Translations under genes and position numbers: made by a program | Notes under the pieces: model-generated | What the model saw: only the letters and a program-made list of their open reading frames with translations | The model's database searches: none | What the model was told of the DNA's origin: nothing | Assembly: GCF_009649635.1 (NCBI RefSeq) | Contig: NZ_WJII01000001.1 | Coordinates: 62,001 to 126,000 of the forward strand | Reading direction: 5' to 3' | Length of the DNA: 64,000 nucleotides | From: Microbacterium sp. SYP-A9085 | GTDB lineage: Bacteria; Actinomycetota; Actinomycetes; Actinomycetales; Microbacteriaceae | Part shown: positions 9,157 through 17,597 of the stretch, piece after piece | Position numbering within the stretch: the stretch's first letter is position 1 | Layout of the letters: each line of letters starts with the position of its first letter

Positions 9157-10686
9157 ATGGAGCAGACCGACACGACGACGGTGCGTGCCCTGCTGGGGCG
9201 GCGGGATCTGCATCTGCGACTCGCGCTGGACGAGGATGACCTGGACCCGGCGGCACTGCAGCGCGCGGTGCGGTGGGTGCACAGTTCGGACCTCGCCGAT
9301 CCCACGCCGTTCCTGTCGGACGATCTCGTGCTGATGACGACCGGAACGCAGTTCCCGGACTCCGCGGATGCCGCCGTGTTCGAGGCGTACGTGCGCAGGC
9401 TCGGGGAGCGCGGCGTGTGCGCGCTCGGCTTCGGAACCGACGTGGTGCGCGCCGGCATCCCGGACCTGCTGGTGCAGGCGTGCCGGGCGCAGCGGATGCC
9501 GTTGTTCGAGGTGCCGTACCGGACGCCGTTCCTCGCGATAGCGCGGGCGCACGCGGAGGCGATAGCGGCGCAGGCGTATGCGCGGCGCAGCTGGGCGCTC
9601 GCCGCGCAGCGCGCGATAGCGCTCGCGGCGCTGCGCCCGGACGGGCTGACCGCGACGCTGGCCGAGCTGGCGCGTCAGCTGGATGCCTGGGTGGGGCTGT
9701 TCGATGCCGCCGGCGCCCTCGCCCGCGAGCATCCGGTGGGAGCATTGGACGCCGCGACGACCCGGGCGCTGGGCGACGAGGTCGCGACGGTGCTCGGCCG
9801 GGGCGCGCGCGCCGGGTCGGCGCTGCGGATCGGCGCAACGCGGTTCACGCTGCAGACGCTGGGACGCGGCGGGCATCTGCGCGGGGTCATAGCGATCGCG
9901 GCCGGCGACCTCGACCAGGAGGGGCGCGGCGTCGTGACGTCCGTCATCGCAATGGCGGGGCTGGCCCTCGAGCAGAACGAGGGGCTGGCGCGGGCCCGGT
10001 CGCTGCTGCGGGCGGGGACGCTGCAGTCGCTGCTGTCGGACGATCCGACCCTGGCCCGGCGGGTCGCGCGGGACATGTGGGGCGGGCTGCCGACGGCGCC
10101 GGTGCTGGTGGCGATGACGGATGCCGGTGGCGAAGCCGTCACGGAGTGGCTCGAGCTGCGCGCGCACGAGCGCCCCGGCCGGCTGTTCTTCGGCCGGGAC
10201 GAGGAGGGCCTGGCGATCGTCGTGCCGGCGCGCCCGGAGTCGGCCGTGGAGGACCTCGCCGCACTCGCCGACCGGTTCGGGGTGCGGATCGGCGTGTCCG
10301 AGCCCGCGGGCTACGCGGAGTTCTCGCGGGCGGCGGGCCAGGCGGCCGTCGCGCTGCGACGCGGGGCGGGGCCGGTGTCGCGGTTCGCGGAGGTGGCCTC
10401 GTCGGGGGTGCTGTCGGCCCTGGACACCGAGGCGGGCCGCGCGCTGGCGCGCTCCGCGATAGCGCCGCTGGTGGAGCACGACCAGGCCGAGGGCACGACG
10501 CTGGTGGACGCCGTGCGGACGTGGCTGGAGCACGACGCCCGCATCGACGCGGCCGCCGATGCCCTCGGCATCCACCGCCACACCATGCGCGCGCGCATCG
10601 GCCTCGCCCAGCAGCTGCTGGGCGTGGACCTGGGCGGCTTCGCCGCCCGTGCCGAGCTGTGGGCGGCGCTGCGCACGCTCGGATGA
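9157..10686 (+). CDS. PucR-family transcriptional regulator of the GABA genes
   Basis: A 509-residue regulator. The N-terminal purine-catabolism/PucR domain (about residues 10-130, LGRRDLHLRLALDEDDLDPAALQRAVRWVHSS) senses the inducer in this family. A middle region carries a CdaR/GGDEF-like fold, and the C-terminus (about 450-509, DAAADALGIHRHTMRARIGLAQQLLG) is the PucR-type helix-turn-helix. The GAAGGAGCG ribosome site supports the ATG at 9157. Divergence from gabT fits GabR/PucR-type control of GABA use. Isoleucines before Ala in this gene are mostly ATA, otherwise a rare codon here. Confidence 0.85.
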   Translation: MEQTDTTTVRALLGRRDLHLRLALDEDDLDPAALQRAVRWVHSSDLADPTPFLSDDLVLMTTGTQFPDSADAAVFEAYVRRLGERGVCALGFGTDVVRAGIPDLLVQACRAQRMPLFEVPYRTPFLAIARAHAEAIAAQAYARRSWALAAQRAIALAALRPDGLTATLAELARQLDAWVGLFDAAGALAREHPVGALDAATTRALGDEVATVLGRGARAGSALRIGATRFTLQTLGRGGHLRGVIAIAAGDLDQEGRGVVTSVIAMAGLALEQNEGLARARSLLRAGTLQSLLSDDPTLARRVARDMWGGLPTAPVLVAMTDAGGEAVTEWLELRAHERPGRLFFGRDEEGLAIVVPARPESAVEDLAALADRFGVRIGVSEPAGYAEFSRAAGQAAVALRRGAGPVSRFAEVASSGVLSALDTEAGRALARSAIAPLVEHDQAEGTTLVDAVRTWLEHDARIDAAADALGIHRHTMRARIGLAQQLLGVDLGGFAARAELWAALRTLG

Positions 10687-10850
10687 GGTGAGGGCGGGCC
10701 TACCGGGGGCCCGAGAACGCCGTGATCGATCGATGCCGACATCGACCGTGGGCTCGAAAGCCCGAGTTCGAGCAGAACCCTGCGGATAGCAACCACCCGC
10801 GCGCCACGCGCTCCTTCTCCAGAGGGCCGTACCGAGTGCCCGCAACGGCT

Positions 10851-10879
10851 TTGACAAGACTGTGACCGATGACTAGTGT
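10851..10879 (+). promoter_or_regulatory. Promoter of the hydrolase-monooxygenase operon
   Basis: A perfect -35 TTGACA (10851-10856), a 17-bp spacer, and -10 TAGTGT (10874-10879). This is one of the best consensus promoters in the window. Start of transcription would be near 10886, inside the overlapping palindrome, giving a leader of about 65 nt to the ATG at 10951. The remaining 10687-10850 stretch after pucR holds only a weak hairpin near 10750. Confidence 0.75.
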
Positions 10880-10891
10880 TCACTTGTGAAC
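10878..10891. promoter_or_regulatory. Operator palindrome GTTCAC-TT-GTGAAC
   Basis: A perfect 6+6 inverted repeat overlapping the -10 end and expected transcription start. A copy differing at one of 14 bases lies at 18849-18862, at the promoter of the opposite arm of the same cluster. Placement predicts repression by a dimeric regulator, most simply the MarR protein encoded at 14403-14963. Confidence 0.65.
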
Positions 10892-10950
10892 TAACATCCA
10901 CCAGCGTGCAAGTGCCCGCACTCGTGCGACCGGCGAAGGAGTATACGCAG

Positions 10951-11826
10951 ATGCCGCTTTTCCCCGGCGTGAAAGAAGGACGCGTCGCTGTCGACGACGT
11001 CGATGTGCCGTATTACGACAGCGGCACGATCGCGCACCATGCCGAGCCGGTGCTGCTTGTGCACGGCACCGCGGGCAACGCCGCGACGAGCTTTTCAACG
11101 ATCTTTCCGCTGTTCGCCATGCAGCGTCGGGTGGTGGCCCTCGATCTGCAGGTGCCCCTCGGCGATGGGCCGGTCACCGTCGAGGGATATGCCCGGCAGG
11201 TCGTGGCCGTCGCGTCGGGTCTGGAAGGGGCGACCGGCGTCCACCTCGTGGGGCACTCGCTCGGCGCAGTGGTCGCTGCGGCCGCGGCCGCGGAGCTCGG
11301 GAGCCGCATCCTCACGGTGACGCTGGTCTCCGGATGGATGAAGACGAATCGGAGTCAGCTTCTACGCAACACGGCGTGGGACGCGCTCGCTCGCAGCGGG
11401 CTGCCACAGATCGCGGAGTTCACCGTCTTCACCGGCTACAGCCCCGGCTACCTCGATTCACTGCCGCAGGCCGACTTCGACGCATGGATCGAGCGAGCCC
11501 GCGGCATCTGGACCGACCCGGCACTCCCCCGGATCATGGACCTGAACCGCCGCGTCGACATCACAGCGTCCGTCAGCAGGATCACGGCGCCGTCGCTCGT
11601 GATCGCCTGCAAGCAGGATGTCATGGTGCCGCCACTGCACAGCAAGCAGCTGTTCGGAGCGATCGAGAACGCTCGGTACAGCGAGATCGACGGCGGCCAC
11701 GCCATCGTGCAGGAACGCCCCGTCGAGCTCTACTTCATGATCGACGAGTTCATCAACGATGTGAACGCGACGTCCGCCGGAGAAGTGCTTCGCGCCGGGG
11801 AGACCGACATCCTGCGCGCACGGTGA
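10951..11826 (+). CDS. Alpha/beta hydrolase
   Basis: A 291-residue alpha/beta hydrolase with the oxyanion block LLVHGTAGN (36-44), nucleophile Ser103 in GHSLGA, Asp223 (ACKQDVMVP) and His250 (DGGHAIVQERP). The GAAGGAG ribosome site 9 bp upstream fixes the ATG at 10951. It is cytosolic, with no signal peptide. It is followed after 40 bp by a Baeyer-Villiger-type monooxygenase; such oxygenases turn ketones into esters or lactones, and a neighbouring hydrolase often opens them. That pairing is the best guess for its role, but the substrate is not known. Confidence 0.88.
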   Translation: MPLFPGVKEGRVAVDDVDVPYYDSGTIAHHAEPVLLVHGTAGNAATSFSTIFPLFAMQRRVVALDLQVPLGDGPVTVEGYARQVVAVASGLEGATGVHLVGHSLGAVVAAAAAAELGSRILTVTLVSGWMKTNRSQLLRNTAWDALARSGLPQIAEFTVFTGYSPGYLDSLPQADFDAWIERARGIWTDPALPRIMDLNRRVDITASVSRITAPSLVIACKQDVMVPPLHSKQLFGAIENARYSEIDGGHAIVQERPVELYFMIDEFINDVNATSAGEVLRAGETDILRAR

Positions 11827-11866
11827 GGCCCGCAGTGCCATCAAGGAAGAACAAGGAGAGCAGACA

Positions 11867-13384
11867 ATGAGCCAAGAGACGAAGGACACGTCGCCGCGGA
11901 GTCTTCCCGAACCCACGCGTGTGGCGACGCTGATCGTCGGCAGCGGCTTCGCCGGCATTGCCATGGGTCGCCAGCTCCTCGTCGATGGCGACGACGACTT
12001 CCTCATCCTCGAACGCGCCTCTGGCATCGGCGGCACCTGGCGGGACAACATCTACCCGGGATGCGCGTGCGATGTCCCCTCGCACCTCTACTCGTATTCC
12101 TTCGCGCTGAACCCAGAGTGGTCTCGGGTGCATGCGACGCAACCGGAGATCCTGGCCTACATGGAGCGCGTGGCCGAAGAGTCCGGTGTCATCGGCCATG
12201 TCCGTCTGAACGCCGACGTCCTGGCGGCCGCATGGGATGACGACGCCGAGGAGTGGCTCGTCGACACCACACGCGGTCGTTTCGTCGCCCGCAACCTCAT
12301 CACGGCATCGGGCCATCTGTCCGATCCGAAGCTGCCGGAGCTCGAAGGTCTCGCCACGTTCCGCGGCGAACTGTTCCACTCCGCGCGCTGGAATCCCGAC
12401 GCCGACTTCAAGGGCAAGCGGATCGGCGTCGTGGGCACCGGCGCGTCCGCAGTGCAGATTGTGCCCGAGATCGCGAAGGTGGCGTCGCAGCTGACCGTCT
12501 TCCAGCGGTCCGCCCCGTGGATCCGGCCCCGGGCGGAACGCGAATACACGGTTGCCGAGCGCCGGATGTTCGCCCGCGCCCCGGAGACCCTCCTCCAAAT
12601 CCGAGCCGATATGTACTGGGGGGCGGAAGCACTGTTCCTCGAGAAGCGACTCGATCTGTCGCTCATCGATACCGCAGAGCAGACGGCGCTCGCGCACCTG
12701 GCCGATCAGATCCACGATCCGGAGCTCCTCGAGAAGCTGACGCCGGACTATCGCTTCGGCTGCAAGCGCACCCTGAGAAGCAACGACTATTACCCCGCCT
12801 TCCTCCGCCCCAACGTTTCTCTGGTCACGGACGCAATCACGCGGGTGACGGAGGTGGGGTTGACCACCATGGACGGCTCGCTGCACGAGCTCGACGTCAT
12901 CATCTTCGCGACCGGCTTCGAGGCTGCCGACATGCCTATCGCGCACCGAATCCGCGGGCGCGGCGGTGAGCTCCTCGCCGATCACTGGAGTGGTGGCGAG
13001 CAGGCACTGGCCGGGCTCAGCGTTCACGGGTTCCCCAACATGTTCGTCCTGAACGGACCGAACTCGAGCATCGTGGCCTCGATCATCTTCATGATCGAGT
13101 GTCAGGTCTCGTATGCATCCGGCGCCCTCCGATACGCCCGGGAACATGGCGTGCGGTGGATGGAAGCGACCCAGGAGGCGGAGGACGCGTTCGGCGCAGA
13201 CATCGACCGGCGTGCCGAGTCGACTGTGTGGCTGAAGGGGGACTGCGACAACTGGTACGTGGACGAGCGCAGCGGCCGACTGACCGCGTTGTGGCCTGAC
13301 TTCGCCCGGCGGTTTCTGATCGAGAATTCCCATTTCTCCCCGCACGGCTACGAGGTGTCCCACCGCTCCGTCGAACGGGTCTGA
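11867..13384 (+). CDS. Baeyer-Villiger-type flavin monooxygenase
   Basis: A 505-residue class-B flavoprotein monooxygenase. The FAD Rossmann motif is GSGFAG (25-30) and the second nucleotide-binding motif is GTGASA (190-195). Between them lies FRGELFHSARWN (165-176), which matches the Baeyer-Villiger fingerprint FxGxxxHxxxW. The N-terminal GGTWRDNIYPGCACDVPSHLY is typical of this group. It should use NADPH and O2 to insert oxygen next to a carbonyl. Second gene of an operon with the hydrolase upstream and an MDR-type reductase 3 bp downstream. Substrate unknown; a cyclic or long-chain ketone is a reasonable inference. Confidence 0.88.
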   Translation: MSQETKDTSPRSLPEPTRVATLIVGSGFAGIAMGRQLLVDGDDDFLILERASGIGGTWRDNIYPGCACDVPSHLYSYSFALNPEWSRVHATQPEILAYMERVAEESGVIGHVRLNADVLAAAWDDDAEEWLVDTTRGRFVARNLITASGHLSDPKLPELEGLATFRGELFHSARWNPDADFKGKRIGVVGTGASAVQIVPEIAKVASQLTVFQRSAPWIRPRAEREYTVAERRMFARAPETLLQIRADMYWGAEALFLEKRLDLSLIDTAEQTALAHLADQIHDPELLEKLTPDYRFGCKRTLRSNDYYPAFLRPNVSLVTDAITRVTEVGLTTMDGSLHELDVIIFATGFEAADMPIAHRIRGRGGELLADHWSGGEQALAGLSVHGFPNMFVLNGPNSSIVASIIFMIECQVSYASGALRYAREHGVRWMEATQEAEDAFGADIDRRAESTVWLKGDCDNWYVDERSGRLTALWPDFARRFLIENSHFSPHGYEVSHRSVERV

Positions 13385-13387
13385 CGC

Positions 13388-14329
13388 ATGCGTATCATGG
13401 GCGCGGCGAGCCCGGGCGGGCCCGAGGTTCTGCGGCCGTTCGAGGCGCCTGAACCGCACGCCGGCCCGGGGGAGATCCGGGTCCGGGTACACTTCGCGAG
13501 CGTCAACCCGGCCGACCTCAGCGTCCGGTCGGGAGCGGGGCGGGGCGCGGGCATCATCGCCGAGAGGACGCCGCCGCAGATCCCGGGCATGGAGGCCGCC
13601 GGCATCGTGGACGAGGTCGGCCCGGGAGCAGATCGCTTCGCCGAGGGCGACGAGGCCATGGTGATCGTCCTGCCCAGCAGACCCGCCGGCGGTGCATACG
13701 CCGAGTTCGTCGCCGTACCCACCGCTTCTGCCGCCCACGTTCCGCGAGGCGTTCCCCTCTCCCGCGCGGCGACGATTCCAATGAACGGGCTGACCGCCTG
13801 GCGGGCGCTCGACCTCCTCGCGCTGGCTCCGGGCGAGAGCCTCCTGGTCACGGGGGCCGCCGGGGCTCTCGGCGGATACGTGCTGCAGTTGGCGCGCGAC
13901 CGCGGCATCCTCCCGATCGCGGTGGCCGAAGACCGCGACGCCGGCCGGCTGCGGACCCTCGGCGCCCACGCGGTCATCGGACGCCACGATCTTCACGCTC
14001 GCCTGCGTGCTATCGCGCCGCGCGGTGTGGACGGGGTCATCGACGGCGCCGTGATGAATGAGCACGTCCTCCCGTTCGTGCGCGACGGCGGGGCGATGGC
14101 GTCGGTGCGCCGGTGGGACGCGACCGCGCCGCGCGGCATCCGCCTGCTCGAGGTCCGAGTTTCGGACTACGCACACCGCACCGATCTGCTTGATACGCTT
14201 CGCGGCCGTGCGGAGGATGGCCTGCTCGTTCCGTGCGAAGCCGAGGAGGTGCCGGCTGAGGACGCCGCAGACGCCCATCGCCGGATGGAGACCGGCGGTG
14301 TCCGGGGCAGGCTGGTGCTCGCGTTCTGA
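13388..14329 (+). CDS. Zinc-free MDR-family NADP-dependent oxidoreductase
   Basis: A 313-residue medium-chain dehydrogenase/reductase of the quinone-oxidoreductase type. The N-terminal GroES-like domain (EPHAGPGEIRVRVHFASVNPADLSVRSG) lacks the usual zinc ligands. The Rossmann segment LLVTGAAGALGGYVLQLARDRG lies near residues 155-175. The start ATG at 13388 is 3 bp after the monooxygenase stop, so the genes are co-translated. It probably oxidises or reduces a carbonyl or enone intermediate of the same pathway. A gap of 73 bp to the MarR gene contains a TACAAT box (14375-14380), a possible separate promoter for the regulator. Confidence 0.85.
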   Translation: MRIMGAASPGGPEVLRPFEAPEPHAGPGEIRVRVHFASVNPADLSVRSGAGRGAGIIAERTPPQIPGMEAAGIVDEVGPGADRFAEGDEAMVIVLPSRPAGGAYAEFVAVPTASAAHVPRGVPLSRAATIPMNGLTAWRALDLLALAPGESLLVTGAAGALGGYVLQLARDRGILPIAVAEDRDAGRLRTLGAHAVIGRHDLHARLRAIAPRGVDGVIDGAVMNEHVLPFVRDGGAMASVRRWDATAPRGIRLLEVRVSDYAHRTDLLDTLRGRAEDGLLVPCEAEEVPAEDAADAHRRMETGGVRGRLVLAF

Positions 14330-14402
14330 TCCGCAGCGGCCTCACGGGCTCTCCCCCAGCTCGACCGCCGCCGGTACAATCTGCAAGGACCTCTGGAGGA
14401 AC

Positions 14403-14963
14403 ATGACACGCGCAACCCTCACGCCGCCGCCGCGTGCCACCACCGAAGAGGCCGAACGGCTGGGGCTGAGCACGACGGTGCTGCCCAACGCCATCGATCG
14501 GGATGAGCACACCCCCGCGATCGTGAACCTCCTCGCGAACACCTTGACCTGGGGCCAGTCGAAGGTCTTCCGTCAGCTTTTCGGTCTCGGGACCAACGAA
14601 TGGCGGGTCCTGAGCGCGCTCACCAAGTATCCGGGGGCCACGGCGAGCCAGTTGTGCGCGGTCTCTGCGATGAACAAGTCCGTGGTCTCCAAGGCGGTCG
14701 GGGTGCTGTTGGATCGGGGCCTGATCGGTCAGCTGGAGGGCACGCGACGCTCGCAATATCTCTACCTGACGCACGACGGCGTGCTCATGCATGACGAAAT
14801 GGCCACGGTCGCGCTGGAGATGCAGGCCATCGTGCACAGCACTCTCACTCCCGAGGAGATCGTCCAGGTGAACAAGCTCATGCTGAAGATGCTCTCGTCA
14901 ACCTCCCGACTGCACAGCTACGAGCAGAATCGCGAAGCGGAGAGCAGCCGTTCAAGCGCCTAG
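14403..14963 (+). CDS. MarR-family transcriptional regulator
   Basis: A 186-residue winged-helix regulator. The core runs about 55-135: FGLGTNEWRVLSALTKYPGATASQLCAVSAMNKSVVSKAVGVLLDRGLIGQLEG, which is the MarR recognition helix and wing. An N-terminal extension of about 40 residues is longer than usual. CTGGAGGA at 14393-14400 is the ribosome site, and TACAAT at 14375-14380 could be its own -10. It is the only regulator between the two GTTCACTTGT palindromes and is their likely ligand-responsive repressor. Its stop overlaps by 4 bp, tail to tail, the stop of the converging transporter ATPase gene. Confidence 0.88.
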   Translation: MTRATLTPPPRATTEEAERLGLSTTVLPNAIDRDEHTPAIVNLLANTLTWGQSKVFRQLFGLGTNEWRVLSALTKYPGATASQLCAVSAMNKSVVSKAVGVLLDRGLIGQLEGTRRSQYLYLTHDGVLMHDEMATVALEMQAIVHSTLTPEEIVQVNKLMLKMLSSTSRLHSYEQNREAESSRSSA

Positions 14964-15805
14964 GGCGCCGGGACGGTGACGTGCTCATCCGCCGGCGAGC
15001 AGTCGGCGCGGTTGGTCCAGTTCGTGTGCTTCGCCTCCTGGATCAGCTGGTATATCCGTGTGCGATGCGCGGTGAAGCGCGGGTCCGACCGCGTCGTGAG
15101 TTGATCGCGCACGTCGGGGAGGTCGATTTCCACCTCCGCGAGCATGAAGGTGGGCGCGGAAGACAGCACGAGCACGCGCTGTGCGAGGTAGACCGACTCG
15201 TCGATGTCGTGGGTGACGAAGAGCACCGTGATATCGAACCTGCTCCAAAGGTCACGGACCAGATCCTCCAGATCGGCCCGCGTCTGCGCATCGACCGCGG
15301 CAAACGGTTCGTCCATAATGAGCAGCCGAGGCTCGTACGCGATCGCGCGCGCGATGGCCACACGCTGCTGCATTCCCCCCGAAAGCTGCCAGGGATACGC
15401 CGCGGCCGAAGATGCCAGACCCACAGCCTCGAGCGCCTCGGACACGAGTGCGCTGCGGCGGGAGCGGCCGAGCTTCTTCTCGAGCAAGGGGAACTCGACG
15501 TTCTGGGCGACGGTCATCCACGGATACAGGCTGCGACCGTACTCCTGGAAGACGACGGCCATATCCTTCGGGGGGCCGTCGATCGCGACGCCGTCGAGCT
15601 CGATGTCGCCAGACGTCGCCGTCAACAGGCCCGCCACGCATCTCAGGAAGGTCGTCTTACCCGCCCCCGAGGGCCCCACGATGCAGACCAGCTCACCGCT
15701 CTTCACGCGAAAACTCAGGTCTCCGATCGCGTGCACAGCGGCCGAGCCGCTTCCATACACCTTGCGCAGCGATGAGACCTTGAGGATGTCCGGGTTCTTC
15801 GACAT
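14960..15805 (-). CDS. ABC transporter ATP-binding protein (SsuB/TauB/NrtD type)
   Basis: A 281-residue importer ATPase. Walker A is GPSGAGKTT (44-52), the Q-loop Gln87, signature LSGGMQQ (141-147), Walker B LLIMDEP (161-167) and the H-loop lies in VTHDIDES. The family energises nitrate, sulfonate, taurine and pyrimidine-precursor importers. It begins 3 bp or less from the permease upstream (15808), so the operon is binding protein, permease, permease, ATPase. Its 3' end overlaps the MarR gene by 4 bp in convergent orientation, which means read-through from either arm makes antisense RNA to the other. Confidence 0.92.
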   Translation of the reverse strand: MSKNPDILKVSSLRKVYGSGSAAVHAIGDLSFRVKSGELVCIVGPSGAGKTTFLRCVAGLLTATSGDIELDGVAIDGPPKDMAVVFQEYGRSLYPWMTVAQNVEFPLLEKKLGRSRRSALVSEALEAVGLASSAAAYPWQLSGGMQQRVAIARAIAYEPRLLIMDEPFAAVDAQTRADLEDLVRDLWSRFDITVLFVTHDIDESVYLAQRVLVLSSAPTFMLAEVEIDLPDVRDQLTTRSDPRFTAHRTRIYQLIQEAKHTNWTNRADCSPADEHVTVPAP

Positions 15806-15807
15806 GG

Positions 15808-16593
15808 TTATCTCTCCGTTTCCTGCATGCCGTAGAACCACGGCAGGACCATGTGACGCTCGACGATGCGGAAGATCAGGTTCAGAACGATCCCCATGAC
15901 GCCGAGGATGAGCATCCCGGTCCACATCTCCGGTATCGCGAACGTGTTCTGGAACTGGATGATGTTGAACCCAATGCCGTTGCTCGCTGCGAACATCTCG
16001 CTGATGACCGACATGATGATGCCGATCGACAGCGCTTGCCTGGCCCCGGCGACGATCTTGGGTGTCGCGGCCGGAAGGATGACGCGACCGGTGACGCGCC
16101 ACCGCGACACGCGGTATGTCCGCGCCGTGTCGCGCTGCACCTCGTCGACACCCCGCACGCCTTCGATGCCGTTGAGAAGCACGGCCCAGAAGCAACCCCA
16201 GAAGATCACGATGACCTTCATGAGGTCGCCGATACCGGCGAAGATGATCATGATCGGGACGAGGGTGGTGGGGGGCACCGCACGCAGGAGGTCGCGCACC
16301 GGCTCGAGCAAGAGGTTCAGCCGGCGCGAGAGCCCGATCGCAATGCTCAGCGGGATGCCGATCCCCAGAGCCGCGAGATACCCGATGCTCAGGCGGAGCA
16401 GGGTCGGCACCACATCTCCGAGCATCCTGTCGTGGAACCAGGTCTCGGGGAACACGAGCGCGATTGTGATCGGCGACGGCCAGAACGAATTTGGCGCGAC
16501 CGACGCCACCACGATCCAGACGAGGATGAGCGCCACCGGGACGGCGAGGGCGACGGCGAGCCGCCGGAGCAGGATCAGAGGCTGCACGGTCAC
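15808..16593 (-). CDS. ABC transporter permease (SsuC/TauC type)
   Basis: A 261-residue inner-membrane permease of the BPD_transp_1 family with about six membrane segments. The coupling EAA loop is visible as DEVQRDTARTYRVSRWRVTGRVILPAATPKI near residues 150-180. The GTG start at 16593 overlaps the stop of the preceding permease by 4 bp (GTGA), indicating translational coupling. The two permeases share the AxTYR..R.RV.LP pattern and should form a heterodimer with the downstream ATPase. Confidence 0.9.
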   Translation of the reverse strand: MTVQPLILLRRLAVALAVPVALILVWIVVASVAPNSFWPSPITIALVFPETWFHDRMLGDVVPTLLRLSIGYLAALGIGIPLSIAIGLSRRLNLLLEPVRDLLRAVPPTTLVPIMIIFAGIGDLMKVIVIFWGCFWAVLLNGIEGVRGVDEVQRDTARTYRVSRWRVTGRVILPAATPKIVAGARQALSIGIIMSVISEMFAASNGIGFNIIQFQNTFAIPEMWTGMLILGVMGIVLNLIFRIVERHMVLPWFYGMQETER

Positions 16594-17405
16594 ATCACCT
16601 CGCCACGGATCGAGGCATGCCAGAACATCGACTTGTTCTCCAGGTAGCGCGAGCCCAGCCCGACCAGCACGCCCAGCAGGGCGGCGATCCACACGAGCGA
16701 GTACATCGTTGAGAAGGCGCCGGACTGCGACGCAACAGTGATCAGCTTCCCGAGGCCGGGAGACCCGATCACGAGCTCTCCGGTGATCTCCAGAAGCAGA
16801 GCGATCGTGGCGGACAGCCGAATGCCGACGAAAAGATAGGAGAGGATGCCCGGCCAGATGACCCGTCGCAGGATCCGGAGAGTGCCGATGCGATAGGTCC
16901 GTGCGGTATCGGTGGCCACCGTGTCGATCGCCTGCACGCCGTAGATCACCTGGATGAGGATCGGCCAGAGGCTGGCGTAGACCACAATCACGAGAGTTGC
17001 CGCGCCGGTGGTCCCGAACAGGAGCACCGCGAGCGGAATGAGCGCCACGGAAGGGATGGGCCTGAGGAACTCGATCGTCGATGTCAGAAGCGTGTGCAGC
17101 ACAGGGACGGTCGCGATCAGCACTCCCAGCACGGTTCCCGCGACGATCGCGATCAGCAGGCCCGTAAGCCAGCCGACTATCGTCGATCCCATCGCAGCCC
17201 AGAAATCCAGCGTGCTCACCAGTCGCGTGCTCTCGTCGAGGACGACGGACAACGGCGGGAAGTAGCGGGCGTCCGCGATGCCGAGTGCCGGCAGCAACTC
17301 CAGGAGGGCTCCCAGAGCGAGCAGCCCGGCCAGCCCGAGGACCAACGGCTCGAGTCGCGCGTACCGAAAGCGGGGCGTGCTCCCGTGGGTCAGGGTAAGT
17401 AACAC
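16590..17405 (-). CDS. ABC transporter permease (SsuC/TauC type)
   Basis: A 271-residue permease with about six membrane segments and the EAA loop DTVATDTARTYRIGTLRILRRVIWPGILSYL (around 165-195). Two non-identical permease genes are less common than one in this importer class, where a homodimer is usual, so this system probably uses a heterodimeric channel. It lies 192 bp after the binding-protein gene; that gap holds a stable hairpin that could lower expression of the membrane genes relative to the binding protein. Confidence 0.9.
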   Translation of the reverse strand: MLLTLTHGSTPRFRYARLEPLVLGLAGLLALGALLELLPALGIADARYFPPLSVVLDESTRLVSTLDFWAAMGSTIVGWLTGLLIAIVAGTVLGVLIATVPVLHTLLTSTIEFLRPIPSVALIPLAVLLFGTTGAATLVIVVYASLWPILIQVIYGVQAIDTVATDTARTYRIGTLRILRRVIWPGILSYLFVGIRLSATIALLLEITGELVIGSPGLGKLITVASQSGAFSTMYSLVWIAALLGVLVGLGSRYLENKSMFWHASIRGEVM

Positions 17406-17570
17406 AGCATCCTCCCAGATGCTCCTCGCGCTCCGACTCGTCGCCAGACGCGTCCGTTGCCATCCCGGCGTACGGGTGGGGTCCGGGCTCGGTGCGCCGG
17501 GAGAGTTCGGGTCTCACGGCACGATGAAGGCACCGCCATGGACGGCGGCGTGCTCCGGAGCAGGGTCCGT

Positions 17571-17593
17571 GCGGTCCTGCCCCGGAGGACCGC
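17571..17593 (-). other. Intercistronic hairpin after the binding-protein gene
   Basis: A perfect inverted repeat, GCGGTCCT (17571-17578), 7-base loop, AGGACCGC (17586-17593), 4 bp past the binding-protein stop. There is no U-tract. Such hairpins often protect the 3' end of the binding-protein message or partly stop transcription, giving more binding protein than permease. Confidence 0.55.
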
Positions 17594-17597
17594 TTCG

